Shown here piece after piece: positions 45,084 through 54,672 of a stretch of DNA of 64,000 nt. A program made the translations under genes and the position numbers. How positions within the stretch are numbered: the stretch's first letter is position 1; every line of letters begins with the position of its first letter. This stretch comes from an uncultured Sphaerochaeta sp. (lineage in GTDB: Bacteria; Spirochaetota; Spirochaetia; Sphaerochaetales; Sphaerochaetaceae), in the NCBI RefSeq assembly GCF_963677315.1, contig NZ_OY781939.1, positions 372,001 to 436,000 of the forward strand. The letters are read 5' to 3'. The notes beneath the pieces are model-generated. The model had not been told where the DNA came from. It did not search any database and saw nothing but the letters and a program-made list of their open reading frames with translations.

Positions 45084-46334
45084 TTGAAGCAAGGTGCACG
45101 ATTCAGCTTAGTATATCGCCACATAGGAAGGGAGTACCTCCTTTCCTTTATTGTGGCGTTCTTTTTTTTCTTTTTCATCTTCTTTATCAACCAGATTCTT
45201 CTTATTGCCCAACGGATACTCCTCAAGCAGGTAGATTATTTCTCAGTATTCCAACTGGTAATGCTCTCAATCCCACAGTTTTTGCTCTACACATTCCCGT
45301 TCTCCAGCCTCACTGCTTCAAGCATGGTAATCGGGGACCTCTCGGGGAACAATGAGATCCTCGCAATCCGTAGTAGTGGGATATCATTGAAACATGTCTT
45401 TCTTCCCATCATTCTCATCTCCCTGGTCTTTTCATTCATGACATTCCTTACAGCAGACAAGGCGCTCCCTTGGAGTACCAAGAAGTATCGTGAACTCTAC
45501 AGCGGTCTTATGAGAGAGCTTCCTACCTTGGAACTTGCCAGTAACTCCACGAATACGATAGGTAACAAGGTCTTGGTCAACAAAGAAGTGGTTGGAAACA
45601 CCGTACACGATATCGTTTTGTTTGAAACTTCCAATGACCGAACCGGCCAGATACTCAGTGCCCCGACGGCTGAGGTAACACTCTATGATCTGAATGCATT
45701 CATCTACCAACTTGAAATGGAAAATCCCTTGATGCTCAGGAATGATGTGGAAGGTGGATGGGCTCTCTCCAAAGCGGATAGTGCGAGATTCTTTCTCAAT
45801 TTCTCAGGACAGATAGCCAGTCTGGCCTCGGCCCTTCCTTCTCAGTTGTCAGTCAGCGAACTACAGGAAAACATTGCCATCCATCGCACTGCCCTTGAAG
45901 AGGAAACAGTTCGCCATGAAGAAAAGCTTCAAAAGGCACGGTTGCAACTTGCCACACTGATGCAACAAGCATCGGTTTCTCCTGACAGGATTGAGGAAGC
46001 TGAACAGGAAGTAAGAACGCTTGAGGAGAAAACCCCGATTAATTTCTACTACCAGTACTACAGGGCGGAACTCCATAAGAAATTTGCACTCAGTGCTGCT
46101 TGTTTCATGTTGGTTTTTCTCACCTTCTCTCTCTCATTCTTCAAGGTAAAGCATGGCCGGCTTATCGGATTTGGTATGTCCATGCTGGTAGCAGTACTCT
46201 ACTGGTATCTTCTTTTCTTCTCACAAATGCAGATTTTCAAGTTTCCCATAAACCCAGGATTCCTGATCTGGATACCCAACGTATTGATGTTCTTCACCGG
46301 CATCCTGATCATGCTGTTTGCGAGGCGTCTATGA
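45084..46334 (+). CDS. LptF/LptG-family (YjgP/YjgQ) permease with coiled-coil insertion
   Basis: Inner-membrane permease subunit of the lipopolysaccharide-type transporter, 416 residues. Three N-terminal transmembrane segments (YLLSFIVAFFFFFFIFFINQI, VMLSIPQFLLYTFPFSSL, VFLPIILISLVFSFMTF) and three C-terminal ones flank a periplasmic jellyroll-like domain. Between it and the fourth membrane helix is a charged coiled-coil stretch (about 258-318, ALEEETVRHEEKLQKARLQL, then EEAEQEVRTLEEK), which explains why it is about 50 residues longer than its neighbour. TTG start 45084 with GGGAG 7 nt upstream, right after the dut stop. The downstream paralogue overlaps by four bases, so the two likely form the LptFG heterodimer. 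Confidence 0.85.
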   Translation: MKQGARFSLVYRHIGREYLLSFIVAFFFFFFIFFINQILLIAQRILLKQVDYFSVFQLVMLSIPQFLLYTFPFSSLTASSMVIGDLSGNNEILAIRSSGISLKHVFLPIILISLVFSFMTFLTADKALPWSTKKYRELYSGLMRELPTLELASNSTNTIGNKVLVNKEVVGNTVHDIVLFETSNDRTGQILSAPTAEVTLYDLNAFIYQLEMENPLMLRNDVEGGWALSKADSARFFLNFSGQIASLASALPSQLSVSELQENIAIHRTALEEETVRHEEKLQKARLQLATLMQQASVSPDRIEEAEQEVRTLEEKTPINFYYQYYRAELHKKFALSAACFMLVFLTFSLSFFKVKHGRLIGFGMSMLVAVLYWYLLFFSQMQIFKFPINPGFLIWIPNVLMFFTGILIMLFARRL

Positions 46335-47416
46335 AGCTGCATGACCGCTATGTTGCCCGTTCAGTTACTGTTGTTGCCTCACTTGCCTTGGTATTATGTA
46401 CCCTTATGCTACTCAGCGTTGACTTATTCAGTAATCTGGATGGGTATCTCACGAATGAGGTAAAACCATTTACCATCCTGACTTTGACCTTGTTGTATAC
46501 TCCCCAAGCTGTACTCTTTGCACTTGGTCCATCACTCTTGTTCTCAGCCACATATTTCCTCTCACAATTGCAGGCCAATAATGAGTATATCTGCTTGCTG
46601 GGAAGTGGGCTGAGTTATCGCAGGATTATCACCCCCATCCTCGTGCTTGGAATTCTATTCAGCCTTCTGGAATTTGGTTTTGGAGAGTATGTCTTCATAC
46701 CAGCTGAGAGAACACGTGAGGTGAAACAAGACGAGCTGTTTGGATTACGCAGTACCTATGACAATAGGAATATTACCCTGCGTGACCCAGATGGCAATTA
46801 TGTAGTACATGCAAAACAGTATAGTGATGAACAGAACCGATTGGCCCAGGTACTTTTGGTCCTGCTTGATGATGAAGGGGCCATGAAGGCAAGGGTTGAC
46901 GCAGCCTGGGCATTTTGGGAAGAGGAGAAAGAAACGTGGAGGATGGAGCGAGTCAGATTCCAACAGATTGATGGGGCTGGCTTGGTCGTTGACTCAAGAG
47001 AAGTAGGGGAGCTGCAACTTGATGAGTTCACTCTTGCCCCTTCCTATTTCAGGAATCTGAGCAATGATATCACCACCATGGAGCTTGCAACAGCTGTCGA
47101 TTACCTGAGGCGCATGCAAGTGCTCGATCCCTCGAGATATCCTGAGCTTGCCACCGATTTCACCAAGCGTTTGCTTGAGCACCTCAATCCTCTTATCCTG
47201 TTGTTCATTGCCTGCACCATCAGCTACAGGTACAAGAAGAACGTACTGCTTTTCAGCATCATTACCAGCCTCTCCATTGCCGTGATATACTTCGTGGTAC
47301 AGATGGTCACCATCATCATGGCAAAACAGGGCGTTATCGCTCCCATTTGGGGTATGGCAATCCCGATGATTGTGATAGTATGCATAGCACTGGCAGAAAG
47401 AGCCGTATTACGTTAG
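46331..47416 (+). CDS. LptF/LptG-family (YjgP/YjgQ) permease
   Basis: Second permease of the pair, 361 residues, the standard length for LptF/LptG. The N-terminus MKLHDRYVARSVTVVASLALVLCTL is followed by VLFALGPSLLFSATYFLSQLQANNEYICLLGSGLSYRRIITPIL, the family's conserved cytoplasmic coupling region; a periplasmic domain (about 135-260) and three C-terminal helices end in IAPIWGMAIPMIVIVCIALAER. The ATG overlaps the upstream permease stop (ATGA). No LptB ATPase or LptA/C/D gene is in the window. Whether the cargo is LPS or another glycolipid is open for this lineage. tgt begins 9 bp later. Confidence 0.85.
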   Translation: MKLHDRYVARSVTVVASLALVLCTLMLLSVDLFSNLDGYLTNEVKPFTILTLTLLYTPQAVLFALGPSLLFSATYFLSQLQANNEYICLLGSGLSYRRIITPILVLGILFSLLEFGFGEYVFIPAERTREVKQDELFGLRSTYDNRNITLRDPDGNYVVHAKQYSDEQNRLAQVLLVLLDDEGAMKARVDAAWAFWEEEKETWRMERVRFQQIDGAGLVVDSREVGELQLDEFTLAPSYFRNLSNDITTMELATAVDYLRRMQVLDPSRYPELATDFTKRLLEHLNPLILLFIACTISYRYKKNVLLFSIITSLSIAVIYFVVQMVTIIMAKQGVIAPIWGMAIPMIVIVCIALAERAVLR

Positions 47417-47425
47417 GGGATTTGT

Positions 47426-48547
47426 ATGGCAATATTTCGAACTATCCATCAGGATACCAGCAGCAATGCTCGCCTGGGCATCCTTTCACTTGGCCACGGA
47501 GAAGTGGAGACACCGGTATTCATGCCTGTAGGCACCAAGGGAACAGTGAAAGCAATGTTCCATGAGGATGTCAAGAAAATCGGATACAAGCTTATCCTTG
47601 GCAACACCTACCACCTCTATCTCAAACCAGGGCTGGAGGTGCTATCCCAGTTTGGTGGACTACATAATTTCTCACACTGGGATGGAAATTTGCTCACCGA
47701 TAGTGGCGGTTTCCAGGTATTCAGCCTCTCAGGGCTCAGGAAAATTGGAGACAAGGGCGTTACCTTCCAAAGTCATATTGACGGTTCAAAACATATTTTC
47801 ACACCAGAGAATGTAGTGGATACACAGAAAGTAATCGGCAGTGATATTGCCATGTGCCTTGATGTATGCACCCCTCCAGATATCAATCACCGAGCAGCCA
47901 CTGAAGCGATGAATATCACCCATGCTTGGGCAAAACGTGCTATTGAACATCGTCAGAAGCTGGGAGATGCGTTCAAGGGTAACCTTTTTGGCATAGTCCA
48001 AGGCAACTTCTATGAGGATCTGCGCAAGCAGAGTGCCGAATTCTTCAATGAGATGGATTTCCCTGGGATTGCCATCGGTGGGCTCTCGGTAGGTGAGAGT
48101 AGAGAACAGTTCTCTCACTATCTTGGTTACACTGCTGAATTGGTAACCAAGGAGAAACCAAGATACGTCATGGGTATTGGCAGCCCAGACTATATTCTGG
48201 AAGCAGTCGAAAACGGTATTGATATGTTTGATTGCGTCCTTGCAACCCGTATGGCACGGAATGGTGGCATTTTTACCGATGACGGTGTCATTACACTCAA
48301 GAAGGCAATCCATAAATTCGATCATGGCCCACTTGAAGAGGGCTGTACCTGTAGGGCATGTACACAGTATAGCCGAGCGTACATGCATCATCTTATCAAG
48401 ACCGGAGAGATGCTTGGAGGCATGCTGGCCACGGAACACAACCTGACCTACTTCTACCGACTGATGGAACGCGTCCGCCAGGCTATCAGGGAAAATCGAT
48501 TTACTTCCTTTAAAAGGGAATACCTTGCAAGATTCTACGCAAAGTAG
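47426..48547 (+). CDS. tgt: Queuine/preQ1 tRNA-ribosyltransferase
   Basis: Exchanges guanine-34 for preQ1 in tRNAs with GUN anticodons; QueA, encoded at 22.9 kb, acts on the product. The 373 residues show the TGT landmarks: TPVFMPVGTKGTVKAMFHEDVKK, GNTYHLYLKPG, LTDSGGFQVFSLSGLRKI (aspartate general base), GLSVGESREQF, PRYVMGIGSPDYILEAVENGIDMFDCVL (nucleophilic Asp region) and the zinc site CTCRACTQYSRAYMHHL. GGGGA is 5 nt before the ATG. Its last 23 bases overlap the start of murJ. Confidence 0.97.
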   Translation: MAIFRTIHQDTSSNARLGILSLGHGEVETPVFMPVGTKGTVKAMFHEDVKKIGYKLILGNTYHLYLKPGLEVLSQFGGLHNFSHWDGNLLTDSGGFQVFSLSGLRKIGDKGVTFQSHIDGSKHIFTPENVVDTQKVIGSDIAMCLDVCTPPDINHRAATEAMNITHAWAKRAIEHRQKLGDAFKGNLFGIVQGNFYEDLRKQSAEFFNEMDFPGIAIGGLSVGESREQFSHYLGYTAELVTKEKPRYVMGIGSPDYILEAVENGIDMFDCVLATRMARNGGIFTDDGVITLKKAIHKFDHGPLEEGCTCRACTQYSRAYMHHLIKTGEMLGGMLATEHNLTYFYRLMERVRQAIRENRFTSFKREYLARFYAK

Positions 48548-50087
48548 CAAGACAGCCAAAAGCAGTTTTGCCATCATGCTCTGCACGATCGCAAGCAGAC
48601 TGCTCGGGATCGTGAAAGCTCGTGTACTCTCCTCAGTCTTTGGAGCGAGTGGGGTGGCAGATGTGATCAACTTCACATTCAACATCCCCAACAATTTCCG
48701 AAAACTCTTTGCTGAAGGGGCAGTCAACTCAGCACTCATTCCTGCTTTCTCCAGTCTACTTGGATTAGGAAAGAAACGAAGCTCTCTTCATCTCTTCAGC
48801 CTGCTTTGTACTTATCAGGCTATTCTCCTGATACCCTTGGTCTTGCTCTCCTATTTCTTTGGCGAAGAGTTCATTTCCCTTATCAGTGACTTTGACAGTG
48901 CCCAGGTTGCCTTGGGCGCAAAACTACTTCCTTTCTTCATGGTCTATCTGGCAGCCATCAGCATGGGTGCAATTTTCAATGGGGTATTGCAATCTCATCA
49001 CAACTTTCTCCATGCCTATCTTTCCCCGTTGCTTTTCTCACTCTCTGTAATTTTTGGGGTACAGTATCTCACTCCTTACCTTGGGGCAATGAGTATGGCT
49101 TGGGCTACTCTGGTCGGAGGACTGCTGCAAGGTTCCTACTCCTACCTTATGCTCAGACGCTACGGCTATCGGTTGAAACCAGCAATAAGACAGGCAGATA
49201 CACCGCTGAAACCTGTCATTGGAGCATGGTCATTGGTTGTACTCGGCATGGGAATGCAGGTTCTCACGCAGTTGGTGACTTATCACTTTGCCTCCACCTT
49301 GAGTGAAGGGAGTGTGACGGCCTTCGCAAATGCAACAATCTTTTACCAGACGCCTTACGGAGTCTTCTTCAACGCAATCAGTGCAGTAAGCCTGCCCTTG
49401 CTCAGTCGCTCCTATGCCCTGGGCCAGATGCAAGAGATGCAAAAACATACCCGTCTGAGCATTGTTCAACTAACCAGTCTCCTGCTTCCCAGTGGAATTA
49501 TTCTCTTCTTCCTTAGCCAAGAGAGTGTCAGCGTGGTGTTGCAGACCGGTAATTACACGCTTGCTGATGCCCAACTGACCGCATTGGCTCTTCGACCCTT
49601 CCTGTTGTTCATGGTAACCACCAGTTGGTATGCAATGCTGCTACGTCTCGGCTATAGTGCGAACCGTTATGCCCTGATGACCAAGATCACCTTTTTACAG
49701 AACTTTGTGGATATCATTTTGATGTGGGTCTTCATCACGCTGGGGTGGGGGATTATCTCCCTTCCGCTTGCCAATGGAATAAGCTATGTAGTGCTATTGG
49801 GATTCTTGTCATTCAAATTGAGAGATCTCTACAATCCGATAAAGGATACACGACTGAGACGAGGATTGTTGCGTACTGTAGCCGCGAATATACCGATTCT
49901 TGGGTACTGCTTGCTTTATGCTTCATTCGGTATGACTTGGTATCAGAGTGGATCCAACCTGAGAAACTTCTTGATACTCTCTCTCTTAGCCCTTGGATCG
50001 CTCGTGGTATGGCTCCTCTCTTATGCATTGCTGAAGGTGGAACTACTCTCGCTCTTCCGTTCCAAGAAGCAAGGCAGCAACCTGTAA
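48525..50087 (+). CDS. murJ: Lipid II flippase MurJ
   Basis: Multi-spanning MOP-superfamily membrane protein, 520 residues, moving lipid II across the inner membrane for peptidoglycan synthesis. About 14 hydrophobic segments are visible, with the family signature near the N-terminus: TIASRLLGIVKARVLSSVFGASGVADVINFTFNIPNNFRKLFAEGAVNSALIPAFS in outline. Further blocks are GAIFNGVLQSHHNF and YQTPYGVFFNAISAVSLPLLSRSY. TTG 48525 with AAAGGGA upstream is the likely start, inside tgt. Its 3' end overlaps the convergent glycosidase gene by 45 bases. Confidence 0.93.
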   Translation: MQDSTQSSKTAKSSFAIMLCTIASRLLGIVKARVLSSVFGASGVADVINFTFNIPNNFRKLFAEGAVNSALIPAFSSLLGLGKKRSSLHLFSLLCTYQAILLIPLVLLSYFFGEEFISLISDFDSAQVALGAKLLPFFMVYLAAISMGAIFNGVLQSHHNFLHAYLSPLLFSLSVIFGVQYLTPYLGAMSMAWATLVGGLLQGSYSYLMLRRYGYRLKPAIRQADTPLKPVIGAWSLVVLGMGMQVLTQLVTYHFASTLSEGSVTAFANATIFYQTPYGVFFNAISAVSLPLLSRSYALGQMQEMQKHTRLSIVQLTSLLLPSGIILFFLSQESVSVVLQTGNYTLADAQLTALALRPFLLFMVTTSWYAMLLRLGYSANRYALMTKITFLQNFVDIILMWVFITLGWGIISLPLANGISYVVLLGFLSFKLRDLYNPIKDTRLRRGLLRTVAANIPILGYCLLYASFGMTWYQSGSNLRNFLILSLLALGSLVVWLLSYALLKVELLSLFRSKKQGSNL

Positions 50088-51758
50088 GGCAACCACCTCA
50101 TCCAGCTTTACCACCATTCGGTCGAAGGTAACCAATCCATTGAGTTCCTGCTGTACATCAGTCAATTGAGTATAGACGGAAGCTGCAAGCCCTTTTTGTT
50201 TGGCAGGATATACTTCTTCCTCGTAGAGCCTGAAGAAGGCATCATTGAATGCTGTACGATCATGCAGATGCTTATACCCAAAGGGTTTTTCTCCTTCATC
50301 GTCATGTCCTTCAACACGATACAGATACCCTCCAAATTCTGAGAGAATTATTGCTCTACCGAGTTTATCTGCTTGGTGGCGGTACCGTTTGAAATACACA
50401 TGGCGGGAAGAGAATTCACCAATGCCCTGGTCATACCAGCCGCTGGTACAATCGATGGTTCTTGTTGAATCGAGAGCTTTAACGAGGGAGTACATCTCTT
50501 TCGCATCGAATTGTCCCCAACCCTCATTGAAGATAACCCACATCGCAATACTGACACAGTTATAGAGCGTTTCTATCATCTGTGTAAGCTCAGTGGCAAA
50601 CATCTCTTGGTATCCTGCATCCTGACTGCCCAGCAGTCGATAGTGGTGGTCTTTCACCATAAATCCAGGAACAAAGAGTGGTGCAGACATAATGGGTTGA
50701 ACAGGAGGCCTTCCCCCACTCACCATATCCTGCCAGACCAAAAGACCTAGATGGTCACAATGATAATACCATCTTCGGCTCTCCACCTTTGCATGTTTAC
50801 GAACCATATTGAAGCCCAACTTCTTCACCATGACCAGATCATCAATGATTGCTTGGTCACTTGGAGCGGTATAGAGACTTTGAGGCCAGTATCCTTGGTC
50901 CAGGATTCCGTGGTGGTAATAGGGTTTTCCGTTGAGCAACAATCTTCCATCCTGCACATCAAAGCTACGCAACCCAACATAACTTGTTACGATATCATTA
51001 CCCAGCTGTACGGAAATGGGGTAGAGATATGGATCTTCAGGACTCCAAGCGTGCACCTTCTCCACTTGGCAACAAAGACGTTGGTTACTCATTCCCTTGC
51101 ACTGCTTATGCCCATCCAAGTATGAGATCGTCACCTCATGTACCCCATCATTGGGAATAACCTGGACGTACCAGCAGTGCTGTGCAGGGTCAGGGGTGAT
51201 GATGATGTTCTTGATATAGATCCGGGGAACTTCCTCAATCCAGACAGTCTGGTGAATACCACTCTGCCCCTGATAAAATATTCCCGTTGCTTTTGATGCC
51301 TGTTTCCCTCTGATGATCGGATCATTGTCTCCAGGATCAACAACCTTGACCAATAAGTCGTTTTCTTTCTTCAATAGATCTGTGATATCGAAGGAGAAGG
51401 GGAGGTACCCTCCCTGATGCGATCCAACCTCAATACCATTCAGGAAGACAACACATGAATGATCGACAGCCTCAAAATGCAACAGGAGCCGTGAATCGGG
51501 AGAGAGGGCGGTATATGGTAGTGTACGATGGTACCAGAGTCTTAGATTTGGGGTAATCTCAGTTTGCAGCCCACTGAGTTTTGTTTCCGGTGAGAAGGGT
51601 ACAAGAATACTAAGAGGGAAATATTGTGGCCTGGTCTCTTCATCAGTTATTGCAAAATCCCACCAACCATTGAGGTTCTCGTAGGAACCTCGAACCAGCT
51701 GGGGACGTGGGTATTCTTCCAAGACAGTATGTTCATCGACGGTGTACCTTTCCTGCAT
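50043..51758 (-). CDS. Glycoside hydrolase family 2 enzyme (beta-galactosidase/glucuronidase-like)
   Basis: Retaining beta-glycosidase of 571 residues, without signal peptide, so cytoplasmic. The N-terminal sugar-binding domain (about 20-180, NGWWDFAITDE, VVFLNGIEVGSHQGGYLPFSFDITDLL) is followed by an immunoglobulin-like domain (about 185-270) and the TIM barrel. The acid/base is E412 in IFNEGWGQFD and the nucleophile E474 in ILSEFGGYLY. It is much shorter than LacZ (about 1020), near the size of the compact GH2 group. Activity on galactosides, glucuronides or mannosides is not decided by sequence. The start ATG 51758 is the natural one, and its tail overlaps murJ. No transporter or regulator adjoins it. 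Confidence 0.88.
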   Translation of the reverse strand: MQERYTVDEHTVLEEYPRPQLVRGSYENLNGWWDFAITDEETRPQYFPLSILVPFSPETKLSGLQTEITPNLRLWYHRTLPYTALSPDSRLLLHFEAVDHSCVVFLNGIEVGSHQGGYLPFSFDITDLLKKENDLLVKVVDPGDNDPIIRGKQASKATGIFYQGQSGIHQTVWIEEVPRIYIKNIIITPDPAQHCWYVQVIPNDGVHEVTISYLDGHKQCKGMSNQRLCCQVEKVHAWSPEDPYLYPISVQLGNDIVTSYVGLRSFDVQDGRLLLNGKPYYHHGILDQGYWPQSLYTAPSDQAIIDDLVMVKKLGFNMVRKHAKVESRRWYYHCDHLGLLVWQDMVSGGRPPVQPIMSAPLFVPGFMVKDHHYRLLGSQDAGYQEMFATELTQMIETLYNCVSIAMWVIFNEGWGQFDAKEMYSLVKALDSTRTIDCTSGWYDQGIGEFSSRHVYFKRYRHQADKLGRAIILSEFGGYLYRVEGHDDEGEKPFGYKHLHDRTAFNDAFFRLYEEEVYPAKQKGLAASVYTQLTDVQQELNGLVTFDRMVVKLDEVVALQVAALLLGTEERE

Positions 51759-51783
51759 GTACCCATACTACCACAGAGATTAA

Positions 51784-51814
51784 AAGCCCTCAGCAATTAT
51801 CTTGCCGAGGGCTT
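51784..51814 (-). terminator. Hairpin terminator after greA
   Basis: Plus-strand arms AAGCCCTC-A-GCAA (51784-51796) and TTGC-C-GAGGGCTT (51802-51814) surround a TTATC loop. On the minus strand the stem is followed by TTTTAATC. It lies between the greA stop and the start of the glycosidase gene. Confidence 0.75.
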
Positions 51815-51821
51815 GGTTTTT

Positions 51822-54542
51822 CTAGAAATCAACGACTGAAATCGACTTGACCGTAAAGTCATAATTCTGATCGTTGAGGGTGAAGGTAAATCGCTCCCCA
51901 ACCTCATGATTGAGCAAGGCTCTACCGAACGGGGCGAGAAGGTTTATGACATTCTCATTGGGATTTGATTCCCACGGTCCCATGATGGTGAACACCACTT
52001 CTTCAGCATGGATGTTGTCCATCATAACCACCTTGGTACCAAACCCAACCTTAGAGGAGTCTACCTTCTCCTTGGTAATGACCGTAGCACGATCGACTTC
52101 TTCGGCGAGCCTGCGTAAGGTATTGTTCAGGAGACTCTGTTTCTCCTTACCATACTTGTATTCGCTGTTCTCCCGAAGATCTCCCAACTCCCTTGCTTCA
52201 CCAATTTCCTTGGCAACCTCTGGTAGTTCCACATGCTGGATGTGCTCAATCTCTTTCTTCTTGGCGGCAAAACTGCTTGGAGTACAGAACAGGCCGGTTG
52301 GAACAACGCTCTGCTTGTTGATCGGCTCCACTTCGTCAAAAAACTTGAATGAGGGGAACTGCTCACTGATTGCATGCTTGATCTCAATTTTCTTTCCACC
52401 GGGAAGATTGAATACATTTGCCACAAGGCTGTAAATCTTCTGAGCTCTCTCTTCATTTCCCTCTGCCACAAAGTTCAGGACTGCACGTTCATCAAAGAGG
52501 AAACCCATAAGCGTCTTTGCGTTCTTGCGATTTTCCTGTACGTCCTTTCGGTTGTCGATACAGCGATTGGTGAAGTCGAGCAATTGCAACTCGGTGTAGA
52601 GCAGCTGCTCAGCAGTAATACCGGCTTTCTCCCAATACTTCTTATCACCGTTCTTGAGCAGATAGATCAGGGTATTTCCTTTTTCCTTGAAGTTCTCCAT
52701 CGCATCACGATAGATGCCTGCAAGGGCACTGTACTTCTTCTTCTGCTTGTAGATATCGGGGATGTAACCAGTGAGGTAGGAGTCAAACAGGACTGCAAGG
52801 ATTTTCTCCCAACCAGGAATTTCCTCGACCACATGGTCGATGAAGGCTTTCTTTAGTTCGGGATCTTTGATTGCAGCAAAGGTTGCCTCAACATTATCAC
52901 AGCGCTCATAAAGCATAGCGAAGGTCAACGCATCAGGATAGCTGATGAAGTTCATGTGCTGATGTTTCACCAACTCTTCAAGCAGCAAGTAACAACTGAA
53001 TGTAATGTCGTTCGATACCACAATCGGCTTGAAGGCACCATTTTCCTCGAAGAAAAGGTCACTGAAGTACCTCACCATCTCAAAGAAAAAGTCACTCTCG
53101 ACGTCACCCTTTGCAGCAATAAAATCCTTCAGGCTCTTGATCTTGTCATAGATATTCTTCTCATTCCTGAAAACCTGGAGCTGCTTCTCTTCATAGCTTA
53201 CAGGGGTGGAACGAAGAAGGTATGTGTCAACATCATTGCTGGAAAGATCGAAGAGTGGGTTGGTCATCAACTCCTTCTTTGCCTGATTGAGCCAAGGAGT
53301 CCACTCCTTGACATCAAGGATGGAGGGAACCAATTCACTCTTCATCTCTTTCAGGTTGATTCTTCCCTCATTGCTGGCCATCAAGGTCTTCAGTGTCCAA
53401 GGAATATCCTCCTGCACTTTCTTGCTGAGTTTCTCTCTTGGCAAAGCGCTCTTGAGTACCCAGATGTGACTCTTTGGAAGTGCCTGCAAGCTCTTGAAAG
53501 CCATTGAGGTAGACATCCTGCTGCCTTCCTTGCTTGACTGTCCAGCAAAATCCACGATGACATCACTTTCATCAATTGACCGGATTCTACCGATTCGGTT
53601 TGTACTGTTCTGGAAGACAAATGTACCCTTGTCGAACGCAATATTTGTTTCGAAATCCTCGATACTGTGGAGAATGTCACGATTGATATTGCTTGTCAGT
53701 GCACTGGATTCAAGACAGCTCTTGAGCCTGGAATGGGTCTTGTATTTCGTCTTGTAACTTTTGATCAGGTTTTCCCTGGCAAAGGTGTCCTCACGGTCAA
53801 GGGCAAGCATCTGTTTCTGGCATTCGATCTGATGGTCAATGTCATCCTTGCTTGCATTCTCTAGGTCGCGCAACAATGCTACTGCAGTACTCTTGCTCAC
53901 AGCAGACACCTGGTCTGCTACAGAGATGAAGTAACCGAAGTTGTCTTCTTCCAATTCAAGAAGGGCAGTGAACATTGCTCTCACTGAGGAGACATCCTTC
54001 CTCTTGATAAGTCTGTGGATGCCTTTCTTATAGAAGGAGATTGCTTTATCTTTGTTTCCCTTCTGCTTTGCATGCGAGGCAAGTTGGCGGACGATTTCGA
54101 CTTCTTCGTAGTCCACCTTGACCAAACGTTCCCAAAGCTGGAATTTCTCTTCTTCCTTTCCCATCTGTTCATATGAATCAGCAAGCAAGCGAAGCGCATG
54201 CTTGTTCTCATTGCGGCTGAGAATTTTCTGTGAGAGGTATTCAACAATATTCCACTTCTTGGCTTCCATGAACATCTCAATGAGGCTGAGCAGCTGTAAA
54301 TAATCATCCGCTCCTCTGCGTTCCAATTGGATGGACCCACTGATGTACATGGCAATGATACTGTTTCGCTCCTTCTCACTGAGGTGCGTGTCGCACAAGC
54401 TCTTTGCTTCAGTCTTCTGTTCCTCGTCCATCTCCTTGATGTTCTTGTCCAGTTCCTGGAAGCTGCTTGTTGTATAGGTAGTTACGGTGCTTCTCGTCCA
54501 TTGCTCTTCTTTCAGCAAGTTCTCGATCTCTTGGAATCCCAT
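51822..54542 (-). CDS. greA: Giant GreA-type transcription cleavage factor with long N-terminal helical extension
   Basis: A 906-residue protein whose C-terminal ~155 residues are a complete GreA: a coiled-coil finger with VELPEVAKEIGEARELGDLRENSEYKYGKEK in outline (acidic tip) followed by the FKBP-like domain with FGTKVVMMDN, FTIMGPWESNPNENVINLLAPFGRALLN and VGERFTFTL. The preceding ~750 residues are predicted mainly helical and TPR-like (about 100-250, then more irregular). This fusion is the known spirochaetal form of GreA. The ATG at 54542 has GGAGG 5 nt upstream. The promoter candidate is at 54644-54672. What the extension does is unknown; direct coupling of transcript cleavage to another partner is a guess. 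Confidence 0.9.
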   Translation of the reverse strand: MGFQEIENLLKEEQWTRSTVTTYTTSSFQELDKNIKEMDEEQKTEAKSLCDTHLSEKERNSIIAMYISGSIQLERRGADDYLQLLSLIEMFMEAKKWNIVEYLSQKILSRNENKHALRLLADSYEQMGKEEEKFQLWERLVKVDYEEVEIVRQLASHAKQKGNKDKAISFYKKGIHRLIKRKDVSSVRAMFTALLELEEDNFGYFISVADQVSAVSKSTAVALLRDLENASKDDIDHQIECQKQMLALDREDTFARENLIKSYKTKYKTHSRLKSCLESSALTSNINRDILHSIEDFETNIAFDKGTFVFQNSTNRIGRIRSIDESDVIVDFAGQSSKEGSRMSTSMAFKSLQALPKSHIWVLKSALPREKLSKKVQEDIPWTLKTLMASNEGRINLKEMKSELVPSILDVKEWTPWLNQAKKELMTNPLFDLSSNDVDTYLLRSTPVSYEEKQLQVFRNEKNIYDKIKSLKDFIAAKGDVESDFFFEMVRYFSDLFFEENGAFKPIVVSNDITFSCYLLLEELVKHQHMNFISYPDALTFAMLYERCDNVEATFAAIKDPELKKAFIDHVVEEIPGWEKILAVLFDSYLTGYIPDIYKQKKKYSALAGIYRDAMENFKEKGNTLIYLLKNGDKKYWEKAGITAEQLLYTELQLLDFTNRCIDNRKDVQENRKNAKTLMGFLFDERAVLNFVAEGNEERAQKIYSLVANVFNLPGGKKIEIKHAISEQFPSFKFFDEVEPINKQSVVPTGLFCTPSSFAAKKKEIEHIQHVELPEVAKEIGEARELGDLRENSEYKYGKEKQSLLNNTLRRLAEEVDRATVITKEKVDSSKVGFGTKVVMMDNIHAEEVVFTIMGPWESNPNENVINLLAPFGRALLNHEVGERFTFTLNDQNYDFTVKSISVVDF

Positions 54543-54643
54543 GGTTTCCTCCAAACATATTTGTCCAATTCTAAGACGTAAATAAAACCGGGCAGACCGG
54601 GACATAGCCTGCTCGGGTTTTGCATTCATAGTTGCTTTTCTAT

Positions 54644-54672
54644 AATATAGCACGATTTGGAAAAACTAGCAA
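54644..54672 (-). promoter_or_regulatory. Candidate promoter for greA
   Basis: On the minus strand: TTGCTA (54672-54667), 17-bp spacer, TATATT (54649-54644). Expected start near 54637 leaves a leader of about 95 nt. The remaining intergenic bases up to rpe (54770) are AT-rich and hold no other clear element. Confidence 0.5.

Noticed and set aside
46100..46330. N-terminal extension of the second LptF/LptG permease
   Set aside because: These codons lie within the first permease in another frame; the natural start is ATG 46331, which overlaps the stop by four bases and matches family length.
47786..48739. 317-residue minus-strand reading frame opposite tgt and murJ
   Set aside because: Both plus-strand genes are unambiguous and this frame crosses their junction without family resemblance.
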